DNA of 35,153 bases from a virus. The position numbers and the translations under genes are program-made. A model generated the notes under the pieces. That model was not told the origin of the DNA. It saw only the letters and a list, made by a program, of their open reading frames with translations, and did no database searches. The number at the start of each line of letters is the position of its first letter. Position 1 is the stretch's first letter. Positions 1 through 7,871 of this stretch are shown here, piece after piece. The stretch is from the IMG/VR virus record IMGVR_UViG_3300046449_000213, positions 1 through 35,153 of that record; one strand, given 5' to 3'.

Positions 1-120
1 AGGCTGTTTTAAACGGCGCAGCAATAGAAGTGCCTGCGTTATTGTCGTCGCCCGTATCGCACACATAGTAGTTTTGCGCGTACAGATGCGAGCTGCATAG
101 CAGAAGCGTTAGTAATAGTA
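1..120. repeat. Terminal direct repeat (contig overlap), left copy
   Basis: The first 120 bases are identical to the last 120 (35034-35153). The beta-helix gene reads continuously across the joint, so the contig closes into a circle of about 35,033 bp. This shows a circular or circularly permuted map, or assembly through a terminal repeat. It does not by itself show the physical ends of the virion DNA. Confidence 0.97.
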
Positions 121-133
121 TTTTTTTCATCAT
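1..133 (-). CDS. Secreted beta-helix protein, 5' part (signal peptide); continues at 35033
   Basis: This is the start of the gene whose body lies at 33646-35153; joined through the repeat it encodes 506 aa. Two adjacent ATG codons (131-133 and 128-130) follow an AAAAGGG ribosome site. The N-terminus begins MMKKILLLTLLLCSSHLYA, a textbook Sec signal peptide (two Lys, a Leu-rich core, then a small-residue cleavage motif before QNYY). The product should therefore be exported by the host, which is unusual among phage late genes. It lies 9 bp downstream of the 56-aa gene, in the same leftward late operon. Confidence 0.88.
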   Translation of the reverse strand, partial: MMKKILLLTLLLCSSHLYAQNYYVCDTGDDNNAGTSIAAPFKTA

Positions 134-142
134 TAAGCCCTT

Positions 143-313
143 TTAAGTTGGATTAGAAATTTCACGATCAAACGCAGGTGTTGCAAATGTGTTTGAGCCG
201 TTGGCTATCAAAGCTTGAGCTGTACACGTTGTTATTGCGTAATCAGTACCATCATCAATAGCTACGTGATCGGCTGTTCCTGTGCAAGTTTCACCTGTGA
301 TGGTTAGGAACAT
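143..313 (-). CDS. Small late-operon protein, 56 aa
   Basis: The product begins MFLTITGETCTGTADHVAID and is rich in Thr, Ala and Asp with two Cys. No domain is recognised; the composition suits a small beta-rich virion or decoration protein. GGAGG lies 6 nt before the ATG at 313; the ATG at 316, which overlaps the upstream stop as TAATG, is only 3 nt away and less likely. It sits between a conserved structural gene and the secreted beta-helix gene, so a late role is inferred from position only. Confidence 0.7.
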   Translation of the reverse strand: MFLTITGETCTGTADHVAIDDGTDYAITTCTAQALIANGSNTFATPAFDREISNPT

Positions 314-315
314 CA

Positions 316-861
316 TTAGCCTCCTGAGGGTACCGTTAGCTCATACGTGAACTGAATAGCATCATCGGTGGCTAAATTGATAGCTGCAAATACTGATCTG
401 TCCATTAATGTTCCTGCTGTTGACGCATTAAACAAACCGTGTTCAACAATAGCTCTAGCTGATGTAGCCGTTATAGTGCCTACACTGCGGTATATGTTAG
501 AACTAGCGCCTTCTGTCTTGGTTCCGTTAGTCCTAGTCTCCACAGCGGTTCCTAGCGTCGTGTCACTGGCTGATTCTGCAGTATTGCTTGTGCCCATCTC
601 GTGATAACTGAAATTAGCTATTTCACCGGATGATGATTGAAGCTGATCAACAAGTAGGTTCACAAAAGCGTCTGTGACAACTTTTGTCGATAGTATGCCC
701 ATGTCATCAACATTGCCATTACTTCGTATGACCTTAGCTGTTAGCCGTGATTCTGGCATAACTGCGCCTGATTGATAGCCGCCGGACCCTAACGGCCTAG
801 CAATTTGTTTCGCTGTCAGTCTTAAATACTGACAAACAAGTTTATATAAGTTATTTAGCAT
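316..861 (-). CDS. Phage structural protein (virion-associated, podovirus type), 181 aa
   Basis: The body contains a pattern familiar from uncharacterised podophage virion genes: KVVTDAFVNLLVD near residue 60, then NFSYHEMGTSNT, EGASSNIYRSVGTI and IVEHGLFN, ending in a beta-rich stretch. I recognise the family but not a proven function. The ATG at 861 follows AGAGGACGGGGATA; upstream codons in frame lack a good ribosome site. It lies in the operon between the 99-aa protein and the 56-aa protein. A decoration or tail-accessory role is plausible. Confidence 0.78.
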   Translation of the reverse strand: MLNNLYKLVCQYLRLTAKQIARPLGSGGYQSGAVMPESRLTAKVIRSNGNVDDMGILSTKVVTDAFVNLLVDQLQSSSGEIANFSYHEMGTSNTAESASDTTLGTAVETRTNGTKTEGASSNIYRSVGTITATSARAIVEHGLFNASTAGTLMDRSVFAAINLATDDAIQFTYELTVPSGG

Positions 862-940
862 TATCCCCGTCCTCTCTTTTTCCAACCTCTGATTAAACAA
901 AAACCAACCCACCACGAATTAAGCTTTATAAATAGTTTCT

Positions 941-1240
941 TCATCTGCTTATCCTGTAGTTGATGGTGCCTGACGAATAGCTTGTACAGTTGAACCTATA
1001 AAGAACATGATACTCATGCTCTTCGACTACTCCGTTAATATCGTCTGTATAAGTAGCTGGATTAGGTACGCTGTCTTTACTAGCAACATGCCATGTGCTG
1101 CCATCATCGAATGACTTTTCTAGGCTAATGGTCGCTACTGCTCCTGAGAAGTCCAGCAAAACATTCCCGCTGCCGTTTAGCTCTACTGACTCGGTAGCAC
1201 CTGTGCTGGTTATTGTGCCGCCGATTGATCTAACAGCCAT
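941..1240 (-). CDS. Capsid decoration/head fiber-like protein, 99 aa
   Basis: The product starts MAVRSIGGTIT and ends with VLYRFNCTSYSSGTINYRIS, a pattern seen in small phage head or decoration proteins. It is predominantly beta, without a signal peptide. AGGTGG lies about 6 nt before the ATG at 1240. A GTG at 1249 overlaps the scaffold stop and is a less favoured alternative. Its position directly after the scaffold gene supports a head role. The exact function is unproven. Confidence 0.75.
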   Translation of the reverse strand: MAVRSIGGTITSTGATESVELNGSGNVLLDFSGAVATISLEKSFDDGSTWHVASKDSVPNPATYTDDINGVVEEHEYHVLYRFNCTSYSSGTINYRISR

Positions 1241-1241
1241 C

Positions 1242-2072
1242 TTAGCCACCTACCACAACACGATGCTCACCAGAACCCCACAAGGCATCACGTTTCTTTT
1301 CGTATTCTGCTTTGAATGAAGGGTCGCTGTTGATCTTTCTATTACCAAATTCATCCTTAGCAAATAACATTGACTTAACTTCTTCTTCAGTTACACCGCC
1401 AGCACTTTGAAGATCAGCGGATGATAACGGCGCCGAACGAGTTAACCCGATCATGTGCTCTAATGCTTTAACACTAGCTGCGGTCGCTGTCATCTGCTGG
1501 AAGCCTTCGACTAAATCTTCGCTTAGATTAGCACTGGCCCACGCGCTAAGGTTATTTAGTCGTGTTTGTGCGTTATTACCAAGAGCTTTTATTTCATCTT
1601 GCTTGCTTTGTTCTAATGCTTGAGCCTCTGCAATCTTTGTAATTGAATACAACTCGACCATTTCATTAAAGCCTTTCTGACTCATGTTTGAGTTCTTGGC
1701 AAATTCTTTAGCTTCTGCTAAGATTGGGTCGTCGTCGTCAATCTGTACGCCTTGCTCTTGTAATGATTCGCTCAACTCTAGCGCGTAATCTTCAGGTGCC
1801 CCAGTAAATGAGCCGAATTTACTCTCTAGCTCTGTGTAAGCCTTAGCCTGTTCTGACACTGTTTTATACTTATCAGCTTTGAACCATTCAGGCGGCTCAC
1901 CTTCGCCAGCTATGCCCTCGTTATAGCTCCATGTCGGGGCCTCTTGTTCACCATTAACAGCTTCAGCAACTAACTGTTCGTTAGTTTTCTGGTCTGTTTG
2001 CTCAGGCGTTACCTGCTCGGTTGCTGTTTGCTCGGCTGTTACTGTTTCTACTTGTTCGCTTTCTTCACTCAT
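1242..2072 (-). CDS. Scaffolding (capsid assembly) protein, T7 gp9-like
   Basis: The 276-aa protein has an acidic, Gln/Glu/Thr-rich N-terminus (residues 1-45), a helical middle and a charged C-terminal helix near SFKAEYEKKRDALW, the layout of T7-type scaffolds. The motif EPPEWFKADKYKTVSEQAKAY at about residues 59-79 is typical of this family. Such proteins organise procapsid assembly and are absent from the mature head. The start overlaps the stop of the 98-aa gene. Unlike in T7, the capsid gene is not next to it but about 5.4 kb further along the late strand, beyond the decoration, beta-helix and LamG genes. Confidence 0.88.
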   Translation of the reverse strand: MSEESEQVETVTAEQTATEQVTPEQTDQKTNEQLVAEAVNGEQEAPTWSYNEGIAGEGEPPEWFKADKYKTVSEQAKAYTELESKFGSFTGAPEDYALELSESLQEQGVQIDDDDPILAEAKEFAKNSNMSQKGFNEMVELYSITKIAEAQALEQSKQDEIKALGNNAQTRLNNLSAWASANLSEDLVEGFQQMTATAASVKALEHMIGLTRSAPLSSADLQSAGGVTEEEVKSMLFAKDEFGNRKINSDPSFKAEYEKKRDALWGSGEHRVVVGG

Positions 2073-2361
2073 TGCCTGACTCCACGCGCTTGATGGTTAA
2101 TAATATTTGACGGATGAAACGTTTCTGACCTTCATTAATACCAATTTCGACATATCCCATGTTTGGCTCTGCTGTGCTATTTAAGATCAGGGCCTCTTTC
2201 CACATCGCTAGAAGCTCTTTGCCTTTCTCGTTCTGCTCGAAAACAGCATGAATCAAGTAGTCGATCTTCTCAGCTTTAGCTTGAAGCTCTGCCTTTTGCT
2301 TGCGTACTTCTTCTTGATCTACTTCAATCCCAAGTTCATCAAAGAAATTCCTATCCTGCAA
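2065..2361 (-). CDS. Conserved phage protein between portal and scaffold, 98 aa
   Basis: This is a mainly helical, charged protein (coiled-coil-like at residues 15-45) of unknown function. It begins with TTG, preceded by AAGGAGG at 5 nt, which lies inside the end of the portal gene. The reading frame overlaps the portal stop by 11 nt and the scaffold start by 8 nt. The tight overlaps on both sides suggest translational coupling with head-assembly genes. Confidence 0.8.
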   Translation of the reverse strand: MQDRNFFDELGIEVDQEEVRKQKAELQAKAEKIDYLIHAVFEQNEKGKELLAMWKEALILNSTAEPNMGYVEIGINEGQKRFIRQILLTIKRVESGNE

Positions 2362-3895
2362 CTTGACCTCCTTGCTCTATTGATTGCTCAGCCGCTTGTT
2401 GTACGGATTCTGTAATTTGTTTCACTTCATCTTCTGATCTTACTAATGAAGCAGGAACACCCAATGTTTCCTGCCAATAACGCGGTAGATCTTCGATCTT
2501 GACCGAAGCGGCTACTACTTCAGGCGGTAATGACTGCGCCACTGAGCCAAACCACAATTGACTGTTTTGAAAATCTTCTTGCCCTTCTGCCTTTGCTAGT
2601 GGGCTAGTCATTCGAATTGTCACCTCTCGACCATCAACTCGCAAATCAGGCACCTTGCCCAATGATTGCATTATGTCGATAACAGCCGTCATCAATGGCT
2701 CGATAAGCTCTGTCTTTAATCTACCGAAGCTAGCGCCTTGAGTTCTAAGCATATCTTGGTTTCTTAGCGTAATCTCTGTTGCTGTTCGTACCGGGTCGGA
2801 TAAATCACCCATCGGGTCTGCAAATAAAGCTTTTCTAATGGCGTTTTGCAAATCTTCGAGTAACGCGCCACCTAAACCAATATCACCCGCTCTTGGTAGT
2901 GCTGATAGCGAAGGATTACCGCTTGCATTACTAGCCACTGGAAGTATCGCGCCCGGTGCTATTCGTGCGGTGTGAGGGTTAAAAATCCCATCATCAACAC
3001 CTGTGTAAACCCCAGTCATTTGAATTGCTGCGTTCTTTAACGTAAACTCGCGCACTTTGTTAGCCGTTCTAATATCTGCGATCATCTGTACAACGGGCCC
3101 ACGTCCATAGACCTCGCCCGGCGTTACATGCCATCGCACAGGAATAACACGCTTGCTATTGAATGATTGGGTGAATATTAAGGCTTTAAGCGGCTTGTAG
3201 ATGATGACTTGATGATATTTGCCATCTTTAGGGTTAAATAGTACGCCGTTAAGTATTTCTACTTCTTTCGATGTTTCTTTATCCGCTAGTTTTGCTAATG
3301 CTTCAGGTAATTCCGCACTTGGCCATAGTCGCTTAATATGCGAAGGCTTGACCTTCTGCTTGCGCCATGTGCTCTCAATTGGGCCAGAAGGCGGCTTCTC
3401 CGGGTATAACTCGGCTAAAGGTATATTGCTGAACCTTATCACCTCGCCTTTCTCAAAGTCCCCCTCTTCTACTGCAATAGCGCCTGTGCCAATGCCTAGA
3501 TCAATCAGTGTCGGTGCTATTTCTGTATAGAAGTTTGAGTGGTTAAGCTCGTCGAATACCTGAGAAGTAATCTCTTCAAGGTCCTCATTCACTTTGTCCT
3601 CGTCTGCTTCTGGTATATCCGAACCAGCCACGAACTCTAGGTACTCTTGCCAAGGTGGCATAAATGCGCCTTGTATTCGATTAGCAAATTGTTGCAGTCC
3701 TAGGACAGCGGTAGAGTCATAAACTTGACGGTTCTTTGATTGACCCTGCGAGTGGTCGTTAAACGTCTCACGGTTAGGCGCTGCGTAATCGAACGCCTCT
3801 TGGTGCAATGCTCGCCACAGCTCACGAATACGAGCAGCTTCATCAAAGCGCTTGATTAAGTCTGTAACTGAACCTAACCCCTTAGGTGTTTCCAT
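2351..3895 (-). CDS. Portal (head-to-tail connector) protein, T7 gp8-like
   Basis: The 514-aa product matches the podophage portal family in length and in landmarks: an early REAFDYAAPNRETF-type segment, QGAFMPPWQEYLEF near residue 75, VYGRGPVVQMIADIRTANKV near residue 260, and a Gln-rich C-terminus. It should form the ring through which DNA is packaged and to which the tail attaches. The start ATG overlaps the stop of the upstream 70-aa gene (TAATG). It lies two genes downstream of the large terminase. Confidence 0.93.
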   Translation of the reverse strand: METPKGLGSVTDLIKRFDEAARIRELWRALHQEAFDYAAPNRETFNDHSQGQSKNRQVYDSTAVLGLQQFANRIQGAFMPPWQEYLEFVAGSDIPEADEDKVNEDLEEITSQVFDELNHSNFYTEIAPTLIDLGIGTGAIAVEEGDFEKGEVIRFSNIPLAELYPEKPPSGPIESTWRKQKVKPSHIKRLWPSAELPEALAKLADKETSKEVEILNGVLFNPKDGKYHQVIIYKPLKALIFTQSFNSKRVIPVRWHVTPGEVYGRGPVVQMIADIRTANKVREFTLKNAAIQMTGVYTGVDDGIFNPHTARIAPGAILPVASNASGNPSLSALPRAGDIGLGGALLEDLQNAIRKALFADPMGDLSDPVRTATEITLRNQDMLRTQGASFGRLKTELIEPLMTAVIDIMQSLGKVPDLRVDGREVTIRMTSPLAKAEGQEDFQNSQLWFGSVAQSLPPEVVAASVKIEDLPRYWQETLGVPASLVRSEDEVKQITESVQQAAEQSIEQGGQVAG

Positions 3896-4107
3896 TAGTC
3901 ACCGCCTAGCTTATCTGACATTCCGCTAGTGCCACGTTCTGACGTTGACACTAATAATGATCGGCCGCCTGCCTTGCTTGTTGCAAGTGCTTTACGTCTA
4001 GCGACCTCATCATCTGCTTCAGCAAGCCTTAACTCTTCTTTCTTCTGCTGTGCTCTTAATGCGCTATCATCTGGTTTTTTTGGTTTACCGCCTAGTACGC
4101 CACCCAT
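3895..4107 (-). CDS. Small phage protein upstream of portal, 70 aa
   Basis: The product starts MGGVLGGKPKKPDDSALRAQ, has a charged helical middle, then a Ser/Gly-rich end (SLLVSTSERGTSGMSDKLGG). Proteins with a Gly-rich start, a charged middle and a Ser/Gly tail recur just before podophage portals; their role is not established. Its TAA stop shares a base with the portal ATG. The Arg/Lys-rich helix could bind nucleic acid or a membrane, but nothing here decides that. Confidence 0.8.
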   Translation of the reverse strand: MGGVLGGKPKKPDDSALRAQQKKEELRLAEADDEVARRKALATSKAGGRSLLVSTSERGTSGMSDKLGGD

Positions 4108-4108
4108 A

Positions 4109-4501
4109 TTAACTCCTATTGATTAGATATTTATACAACTGATACGGCGTATGAATAAAGAAATCTTTAATACCAAGCACGCCTTTGATTACTTCTACAC
4201 AATTGAACACGCATAAACGAGCCATTTTAGACTTACGTGATATATGAACAGTCACAGGGATAATCACAGCGTCAGCCCCAGCATATAGCCTTGGATGGGG
4301 GAAATCATTTGTTGACACCAGCGATAAATGAATATGAGATTGTGTCGGGTCTATAACTTGCCATAAATATCCACCTTCTGTTTCCCTCATAGCATACACG
4401 TGTTGGAAGCCTTTTTGAAGATACTTCGTCAAAATATTGTCGTTTTCTGCGTTTATAAATACAATGTGCCAATTTTCTGACACTTCTTCACTAGGTTTCA
4501 T
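4109..4501 (-). CDS. Conserved phage protein downstream of TerL, 130 aa
   Basis: The sequence contains WHIVFINAEND, GFQHVYAMRE, VIDPTQSHIHLSL and a C-terminal FNCVEVIKGVLGIKDFFIHTPYQLYKYL. This arrangement is known from many phages next to terminase or portal but has no assigned function that I can name. The ATG overlaps the TerL stop (ATGA), implying coupled translation. The conserved Cys/Val/Glu segment near residue 100 and the TPYQLYK end are the best landmarks. Confidence 0.8.
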   Translation of the reverse strand: MKPSEEVSENWHIVFINAENDNILTKYLQKGFQHVYAMRETEGGYLWQVIDPTQSHIHLSLVSTNDFPHPRLYAGADAVIIPVTVHISRKSKMARLCVFNCVEVIKGVLGIKDFFIHTPYQLYKYLINRS

Positions 4502-5964
4502 TCGAATAGATCAAAGTCAGTTCTTGCCACAATTGGCTTTGCAAACTCTGTAGACTCACGTTTTAGAGCTGCTCTACCTTCTCCACAAGCTAATAAACCA
4601 TACTCACCAGCCTCACAGATATGCGAGTACTTATTCTTGTCCGGTTCATCGTGATAGCGTTCGTCACCTGCAACTTGCTTTCTTTTATAGCAGAATCCTC
4701 CCGCTAGACCTTTGCGCCACGTTTTACACTTTGGGCTTATCATAAATGCTGGCTTGCCATCCATACACAGGCGTTTCATAGGGTTAATGATTGATGATCT
4801 TCTTACTAGTGGGCTGTTTGTGTGAGTTGGCTGAACGTTTATGCCATTCTTCCACAATACTTTGAACGGTGTCATTTCAGTGGCTTGACCTTTCTGCTCA
4901 CCTGCTGGGTCACCCCCACCTGTTTGAAAGGTAAAGCCGGGGTAAGTTTGATCTATATAGCGCTTCAATTCTGGTGCAAATACAGCCGCACTCATATCTT
5001 CCGTCACAAACTCATCGAATCCGATGTATCTACCCATTGCTTTGTCATATTGAATAAAGCTACAGGCAGGCGTTCTACCGAAGTCAACGCCCAAAATTAT
5101 TGGTAAATGTGACTGAGGCTTGTATTCTTCGCTCATACAGTGAACAGAATCAACATATTCAGGATAAACAGGCTTACCATCAGCAACAAATCCATATTCA
5201 TTCGCTAGATTGACTTTTATCCAATCTGGTGATTTACCCTGCATCCCCTTGATGTAATAGCCATCGGGAAGGTTAATAAGATTCTCGGCATTTTCATTGA
5301 TGGTAAACTTGTCACCCTGCTGTATAACTCCTCCCGGTTGCCTGTGAAAGTTCCAGCCTTCAGGGTGAACATTTTCGGCTAATTCATAATACCAATGATC
5401 TTCATCTGGTGCGTTAGTGTCGCCAATCATGCCATGCCAAGTTGGGCTGACGCCTCCAGCTGCCTTAGATGGATAACGCCCGTGTCTTAAGTCTGCCATA
5501 TCAACAACGGCCTTATTCAGCTCTTTAACCTCATTTAACCAAAAACCTGTAGCTTGAGCGCCCCTAAGCTTTTTCACAGCGTCAGCACGGTCTAAGGCTA
5601 AGAATATAAGCTCTGATTTAACATTAGTTCCATCTTCTAGATCAAAGTCTAATCTGTGCGTTGGTGGCTCTAAGCCTCCGCCTGTGTACCTGCCTAAATC
5701 ACGATAAAGCTCTAGCCAATCTTTGATCGTTGTAGTTGTTAAATCGGGGAATGTGTTTCTTACTGCGTAGAATCTCGATGGCCTAACGTTCTGGTCGTTC
5801 GGCTCTTGATTGCACATAGCATTAAATAGCTTCTGACAGGCTTGAACTGTCTTACCACTGCCCAAAGGCCCCATTATAAGCTCAACACGGTCCCATGAGC
5901 GTGCAAAGTCGCCTAACACCTTGCCTTGAGGCTTAGTTATAAACTCAATCGTCGCCGCTGTCAT
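4498..5964 (-). CDS. terL: Terminase large subunit (packaging ATPase/nuclease)
   Basis: The 488-aa protein carries a Walker A loop GPLGSGKT (residues 32-39), a Walker B/catalytic region GFWLNEVKE (about 140-148), and the nuclease entry strand ILGVDFGRTPACSF (about 290-303) with a later GGGDPAG motif. Length and motifs fit podophage packaging motors. The ATG at 5964 starts MTAATIEFITKPQGK and follows a TCAGG-type site; an upstream in-frame start at 6012 would lie deeper inside the small terminase gene. It overlaps TerS by 20 nt. Confidence 0.94.
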   Translation of the reverse strand: MTAATIEFITKPQGKVLGDFARSWDRVELIMGPLGSGKTVQACQKLFNAMCNQEPNDQNVRPSRFYAVRNTFPDLTTTTIKDWLELYRDLGRYTGGGLEPPTHRLDFDLEDGTNVKSELIFLALDRADAVKKLRGAQATGFWLNEVKELNKAVVDMADLRHGRYPSKAAGGVSPTWHGMIGDTNAPDEDHWYYELAENVHPEGWNFHRQPGGVIQQGDKFTINENAENLINLPDGYYIKGMQGKSPDWIKVNLANEYGFVADGKPVYPEYVDSVHCMSEEYKPQSHLPIILGVDFGRTPACSFIQYDKAMGRYIGFDEFVTEDMSAAVFAPELKRYIDQTYPGFTFQTGGGDPAGEQKGQATEMTPFKVLWKNGINVQPTHTNSPLVRRSSIINPMKRLCMDGKPAFMISPKCKTWRKGLAGGFCYKRKQVAGDERYHDEPDKNKYSHICEAGEYGLLACGEGRAALKRESTEFAKPIVARTDFDLFE

Positions 5965-6208
5965 CTTGGCCTGATAAATCAACAACTTTGACAATATGTC
6001 GAACGTTAACATCGCCTTTAATCGATAAAGGCAACACCTTACCCACTAGTGTTAGAAAAGCATTGGGGTTAGCTTCGGCTTGCTCTTGAAGATAGTTAAT
6101 GCCTCCAGCTCTATCTAAAGCTGTTAAAACCATGTCTTTAAGCTCTTTAGTCACCTTGTTTGGTGTTCCAACCGTCCTACCTCCCGTTTTCTTTCTCTTC
6201 GCTGTCAT
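5945..6208 (-). CDS. terS: Terminase small subunit-like DNA-binding protein
   Basis: The 87-aa product starts with a basic segment containing GGRTVGTPNK, followed by VTKELKDMVLTALDRAGG, NPNAFLTLVGKVLPL and an acidic tail ending DDSGDD. This is the pattern of small podophage terminase subunits that recognise packaging sites. It is directly upstream of and overlapping TerL. An AGAGG site precedes the ATG. No packaging site could be located by eye. Confidence 0.85.
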   Translation of the reverse strand: MTAKRKKTGGRTVGTPNKVTKELKDMVLTALDRAGGINYLQEQAEANPNAFLTLVGKVLPLSIKGDVNVRHIVKVVDLSGQDDSGDD

Positions 6209-6236
6209 TTCTAAATACCTCTACTATAGATAAAGT

Positions 6237-6413
6237 CTAACTTCTATACTTGCTCATATCTTTTTTACCCGGTTCCCAACGTTTAACACCAAATTCTAGC
6301 AACATATTACCTTGCCCTGCCATTACTGCTAGTTTACTGATTAATGCTTCTAAGTTATCTACTCGTTTCTTTAGTTCTAATACTGTCGGGGTTTTGCTGT
6401 TAGTGTTTGACAT
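6237..6413 (-). CDS. Small coiled-coil protein, 58 aa
   Basis: The frame runs from the ATG at 6413 to the TAG at 6237. The product starts MSNTNSKTPTVLELKKRVDN and has a heptad-like Leu/Val/Ile pattern through LEALISKLAVMAGQ, so a short coiled coil is likely, followed by FGVKRWEPGKKDMSKY. It overlaps the end of the 88-aa gene by 14 nt and ends 28 nt before TerS. No family is recognised. Position suggests a packaging or head accessory role. Confidence 0.65.
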   Translation of the reverse strand: MSNTNSKTPTVLELKKRVDNLEALISKLAVMAGQGNMLLEFGVKRWEPGKKDMSKYRS

Positions 6414-6666
6414 TAGTTGATCTCTTTAATGTTAGTTTACGTTCTGCAAGTTTTAACTTCTCTTCAATAAATAAAGCATCAGTTCTCTGCTTTGCTTGAT
6501 CTATTATATGTTTTCTTATGTCGTTGAATGTTGATCGATACATACCTGCCTTAGCAAATATCACCGCTAGTTCTTCTAATGACTCAGCGCCCTTGCTTAT
6601 GCTTTCACTTGCCAAATCCTCGATTGACTGCTCAATTAAATTGTATAACGCATCTTCACTTATCAT
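6400..6666 (-). CDS. Helical protein at the head of the packaging operon, 88 aa
   Basis: This is an alpha-helical protein (MISEDALYNLIEQSIEDLA...) with KAGMYRSTFNDIRKHIIDQA, which could be a small helix-turn-helix-like core, and a basic C-terminus. AAGGA lies 4 nt before the ATG. It is the first gene of the leftward packaging operon and is divergent from the small rightward island. It could be a late regulator or a terminase partner; the sequence does not decide. Confidence 0.75.
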   Translation of the reverse strand: MISEDALYNLIEQSIEDLASESISKGAESLEELAVIFAKAGMYRSTFNDIRKHIIDQAKQRTDALFIEEKLKLAERKLTLKRSTNVKH

Positions 6667-6703
6667 GTCCTTATTATAGCATAAAAAATTATTTTAAAAT
6701 AAA

Positions 6704-6745
6704 TTACATTTTCTTGTTGACTTGTTACGCGTAACACAATAAACT
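6704..6745 (+). promoter_or_regulatory. Rightward promoter with 14-bp palindromic operator in its spacer
   Basis: TTGACT (6717-6722) and TAAACT (6740-6745) are separated by 17 bp. The perfect palindrome TGTTACGCGTAACA (6723-6736) occupies almost the whole spacer, the ideal place for a repressor to block RNA polymerase. TTACATTTT (6704-6712) lies 4 bp upstream of the -35, matching a box seen at two other early promoters. It would drive the three-gene island 6790-7453. Confidence 0.65.
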
Positions 6746-6789
6746 ATCTCCAAGCGTTGAGAAAGACGCATCACAAACGGAGAAATAAA

Positions 6790-7035
6790 ATGACAGCATT
6801 GGAAATTACAACAGAGCACAATGAACATACAGTTGATGGATTGGCCTATATGTTTACTAGAGACGCTATTGATTATACTATTCTTTTTAGAGATGATTGC
6901 GTTGAAGTTTGGAAGAAAAACAATAAAAGAAGTGGCGCAATATCAAATGACTGTTTTTGGAACGGCGTAAATAATAAAGGAGCTAAAATGGCCAAGTTTT
7001 TAAGCGATTTCGTGCGGCTAATAAATGCTGCTTAA
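6790..7035 (+). CDS. Unknown island protein 1, 81 aa
   Basis: The product starts MTALEITTEHNEHTVDGLAY. It has a central DCVEVWKKNNKRSG segment and a C-terminal helix KMAKFLSDFVRLINAA. GGAG lies 7 nt before the ATG at 6790, which decides this start over one at 6757. It is the first gene of a rightward island running against the flanking leftward operons. No family is recognised; small size and early promoter suggest a host-takeover or regulatory factor. Confidence 0.75.
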   Translation: MTALEITTEHNEHTVDGLAYMFTRDAIDYTILFRDDCVEVWKKNNKRSGAISNDCFWNGVNNKGAKMAKFLSDFVRLINAA

Positions 7036-7076
7036 GTCATTAAATCACTATATAGACTAAAGAAAGGAGCAATAAA

Positions 7077-7310
7077 ATGAATCACACAGAAGAATCTACC
7101 TTTTACGCAATCATTACTGAAATAAAAAGAGTTTCAGGTGTTGATAGAATAGAAGAGATTGAAGAGATAAGAGGACTTAGAAATCCATTAGAGGTTGTTA
7201 GGAATATGTACTCTACAACTTGTAGAGTTTACAATAAAGCGCCTATTGAAAGATTAATTGGTGACGAGATGGTTGAGAAAATAGCTAACGACGAAAAGTT
7301 CTCAGATTAA
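7077..7310 (+). CDS. Unknown island protein 2, 77 aa
   Basis: A mostly helical protein (TFYAIITEIKRVSGVDRIEE, then CRVYNKAPIERLIGDEMVEK) of unknown function. AAAGGAG precedes the ATG. Its stop TAA overlaps the next ATG (TAATG), so it is coupled to the 47-aa gene. It belongs to the same transcription unit as 6790-7035. Nothing in the sequence supports an enzymatic role. Confidence 0.75.
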   Translation: MNHTEESTFYAIITEIKRVSGVDRIEEIEEIRGLRNPLEVVRNMYSTTCRVYNKAPIERLIGDEMVEKIANDEKFSD

Positions 7311-7453
7311 TGCCTAAATCAAATAAAGAAAGACAAGCCCTGTTGCGTAAGCGCAGGGCGGAGCAAGGGCTAATAGAAGTTAGGGGGATATACGCTAAGA
7401 AAGAAGATATACCAGATATTAAAGACTTCGCCAACTCACTTAAACAAAAATAA
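7310..7453 (+). CDS. Small basic protein, ribbon-helix-helix-like, 47 aa
   Basis: The product contains RQALLRKRRAEQGLIEVRGI, followed by an acidic helix EDIPDIKDFANSL. This layout (basic helix, then GLIEVRV-type strand, then a helix) recurs in small phage proteins that resemble Arc/MetJ-type ribbon-helix-helix DNA binders. It is the third island gene, overlapping the previous stop by one base. It is a candidate autoregulator for the palindrome at 6723-6736; this is inference. Confidence 0.65.
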   Translation: MPKSNKERQALLRKRRAEQGLIEVRGIYAKKEDIPDIKDFANSLKQK

Positions 7454-7464
7454 AAGCATATACG

Positions 7465-7489
7465 AAACCCCTATTTTTAGGGGTTTTTT
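7465..7489 (+). terminator. Rho-independent terminator of the rightward island
   Basis: AAACCCCTA and TAGGGGTTT form a perfect 9-bp stem with a TTTT loop, followed by TTT on the + strand (six T in a row including the stem end). It ends the 6790-7453 unit and directly abuts the convergent M15 gene, whose stop is at 7488. It may act weakly in the other direction. Confidence 0.88.
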
Positions 7490-7871
7490 AATATGTCCAA
7501 ACCCAAGGTCTATTGCCGACTTCAATATCATCAATATGAATAAATCTACTACTAAACGAACCCTTCTGGCTTAGCCCTAGCCCGTTTATACCTACATCGG
7601 TTACTAAATTTATAAGCTCTAGAGCATCATTCCCATAACAAAGTATATCCACTGCCTTTCCTGTTGTGTGAGGCCCGTTCTCACCAGTGCTTGATACATT
7701 CTTATTGTGATCTGGGCACCTGTAAGCCGAGCTTAATAACATTGGCTTACCCCAATACTCCCTAATTTGTTCTAACTTAACCATGAAATCAGCGTCCATT
7801 TCAGACCGACCACAGCCACCTTTGCATTTAAGCTCGTTCTCTGTAAAGTGTTTACTGCTTTTAACTTTCAT
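7488..7871 (-). CDS. Peptidase M15-family endolysin (Zn peptidoglycan peptidase)
   Basis: The 127-aa product begins with FTENELKCKGGCG, typical of M15A/VanY-like phage peptidases. The zinc ligands are visible: His68 and Asp75 in HTTGKAVD, and His112 in FIHIDD; SSAYRCPDHN precedes them. It should cleave peptidoglycan cross-links at lysis. There is no signal peptide, so a holin would be needed. Its ATG overlaps the metallophosphoesterase stop by 11 nt. It is the last gene of the leftward early operon, far from the holin-like gene at 20433-20732. Confidence 0.87.
   Translation of the reverse strand: MKVKSSKHFTENELKCKGGCGRSEMDADFMVKLEQIREYWGKPMLLSSAYRCPDHNKNVSSTGENGPHTTGKAVDILCYGNDALELINLVTDVGINGLGLSQKGSFSSRFIHIDDIEVGNRPWVWTY

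Noticed and set aside
6673-6678. Perfect TATAAT on the minus strand just before the 88-aa gene
   Set aside because: The predicted start would fall on the ATG itself, making the mRNA leaderless despite a good AAGGA ribosome site, and no -35 is found at the right distance.
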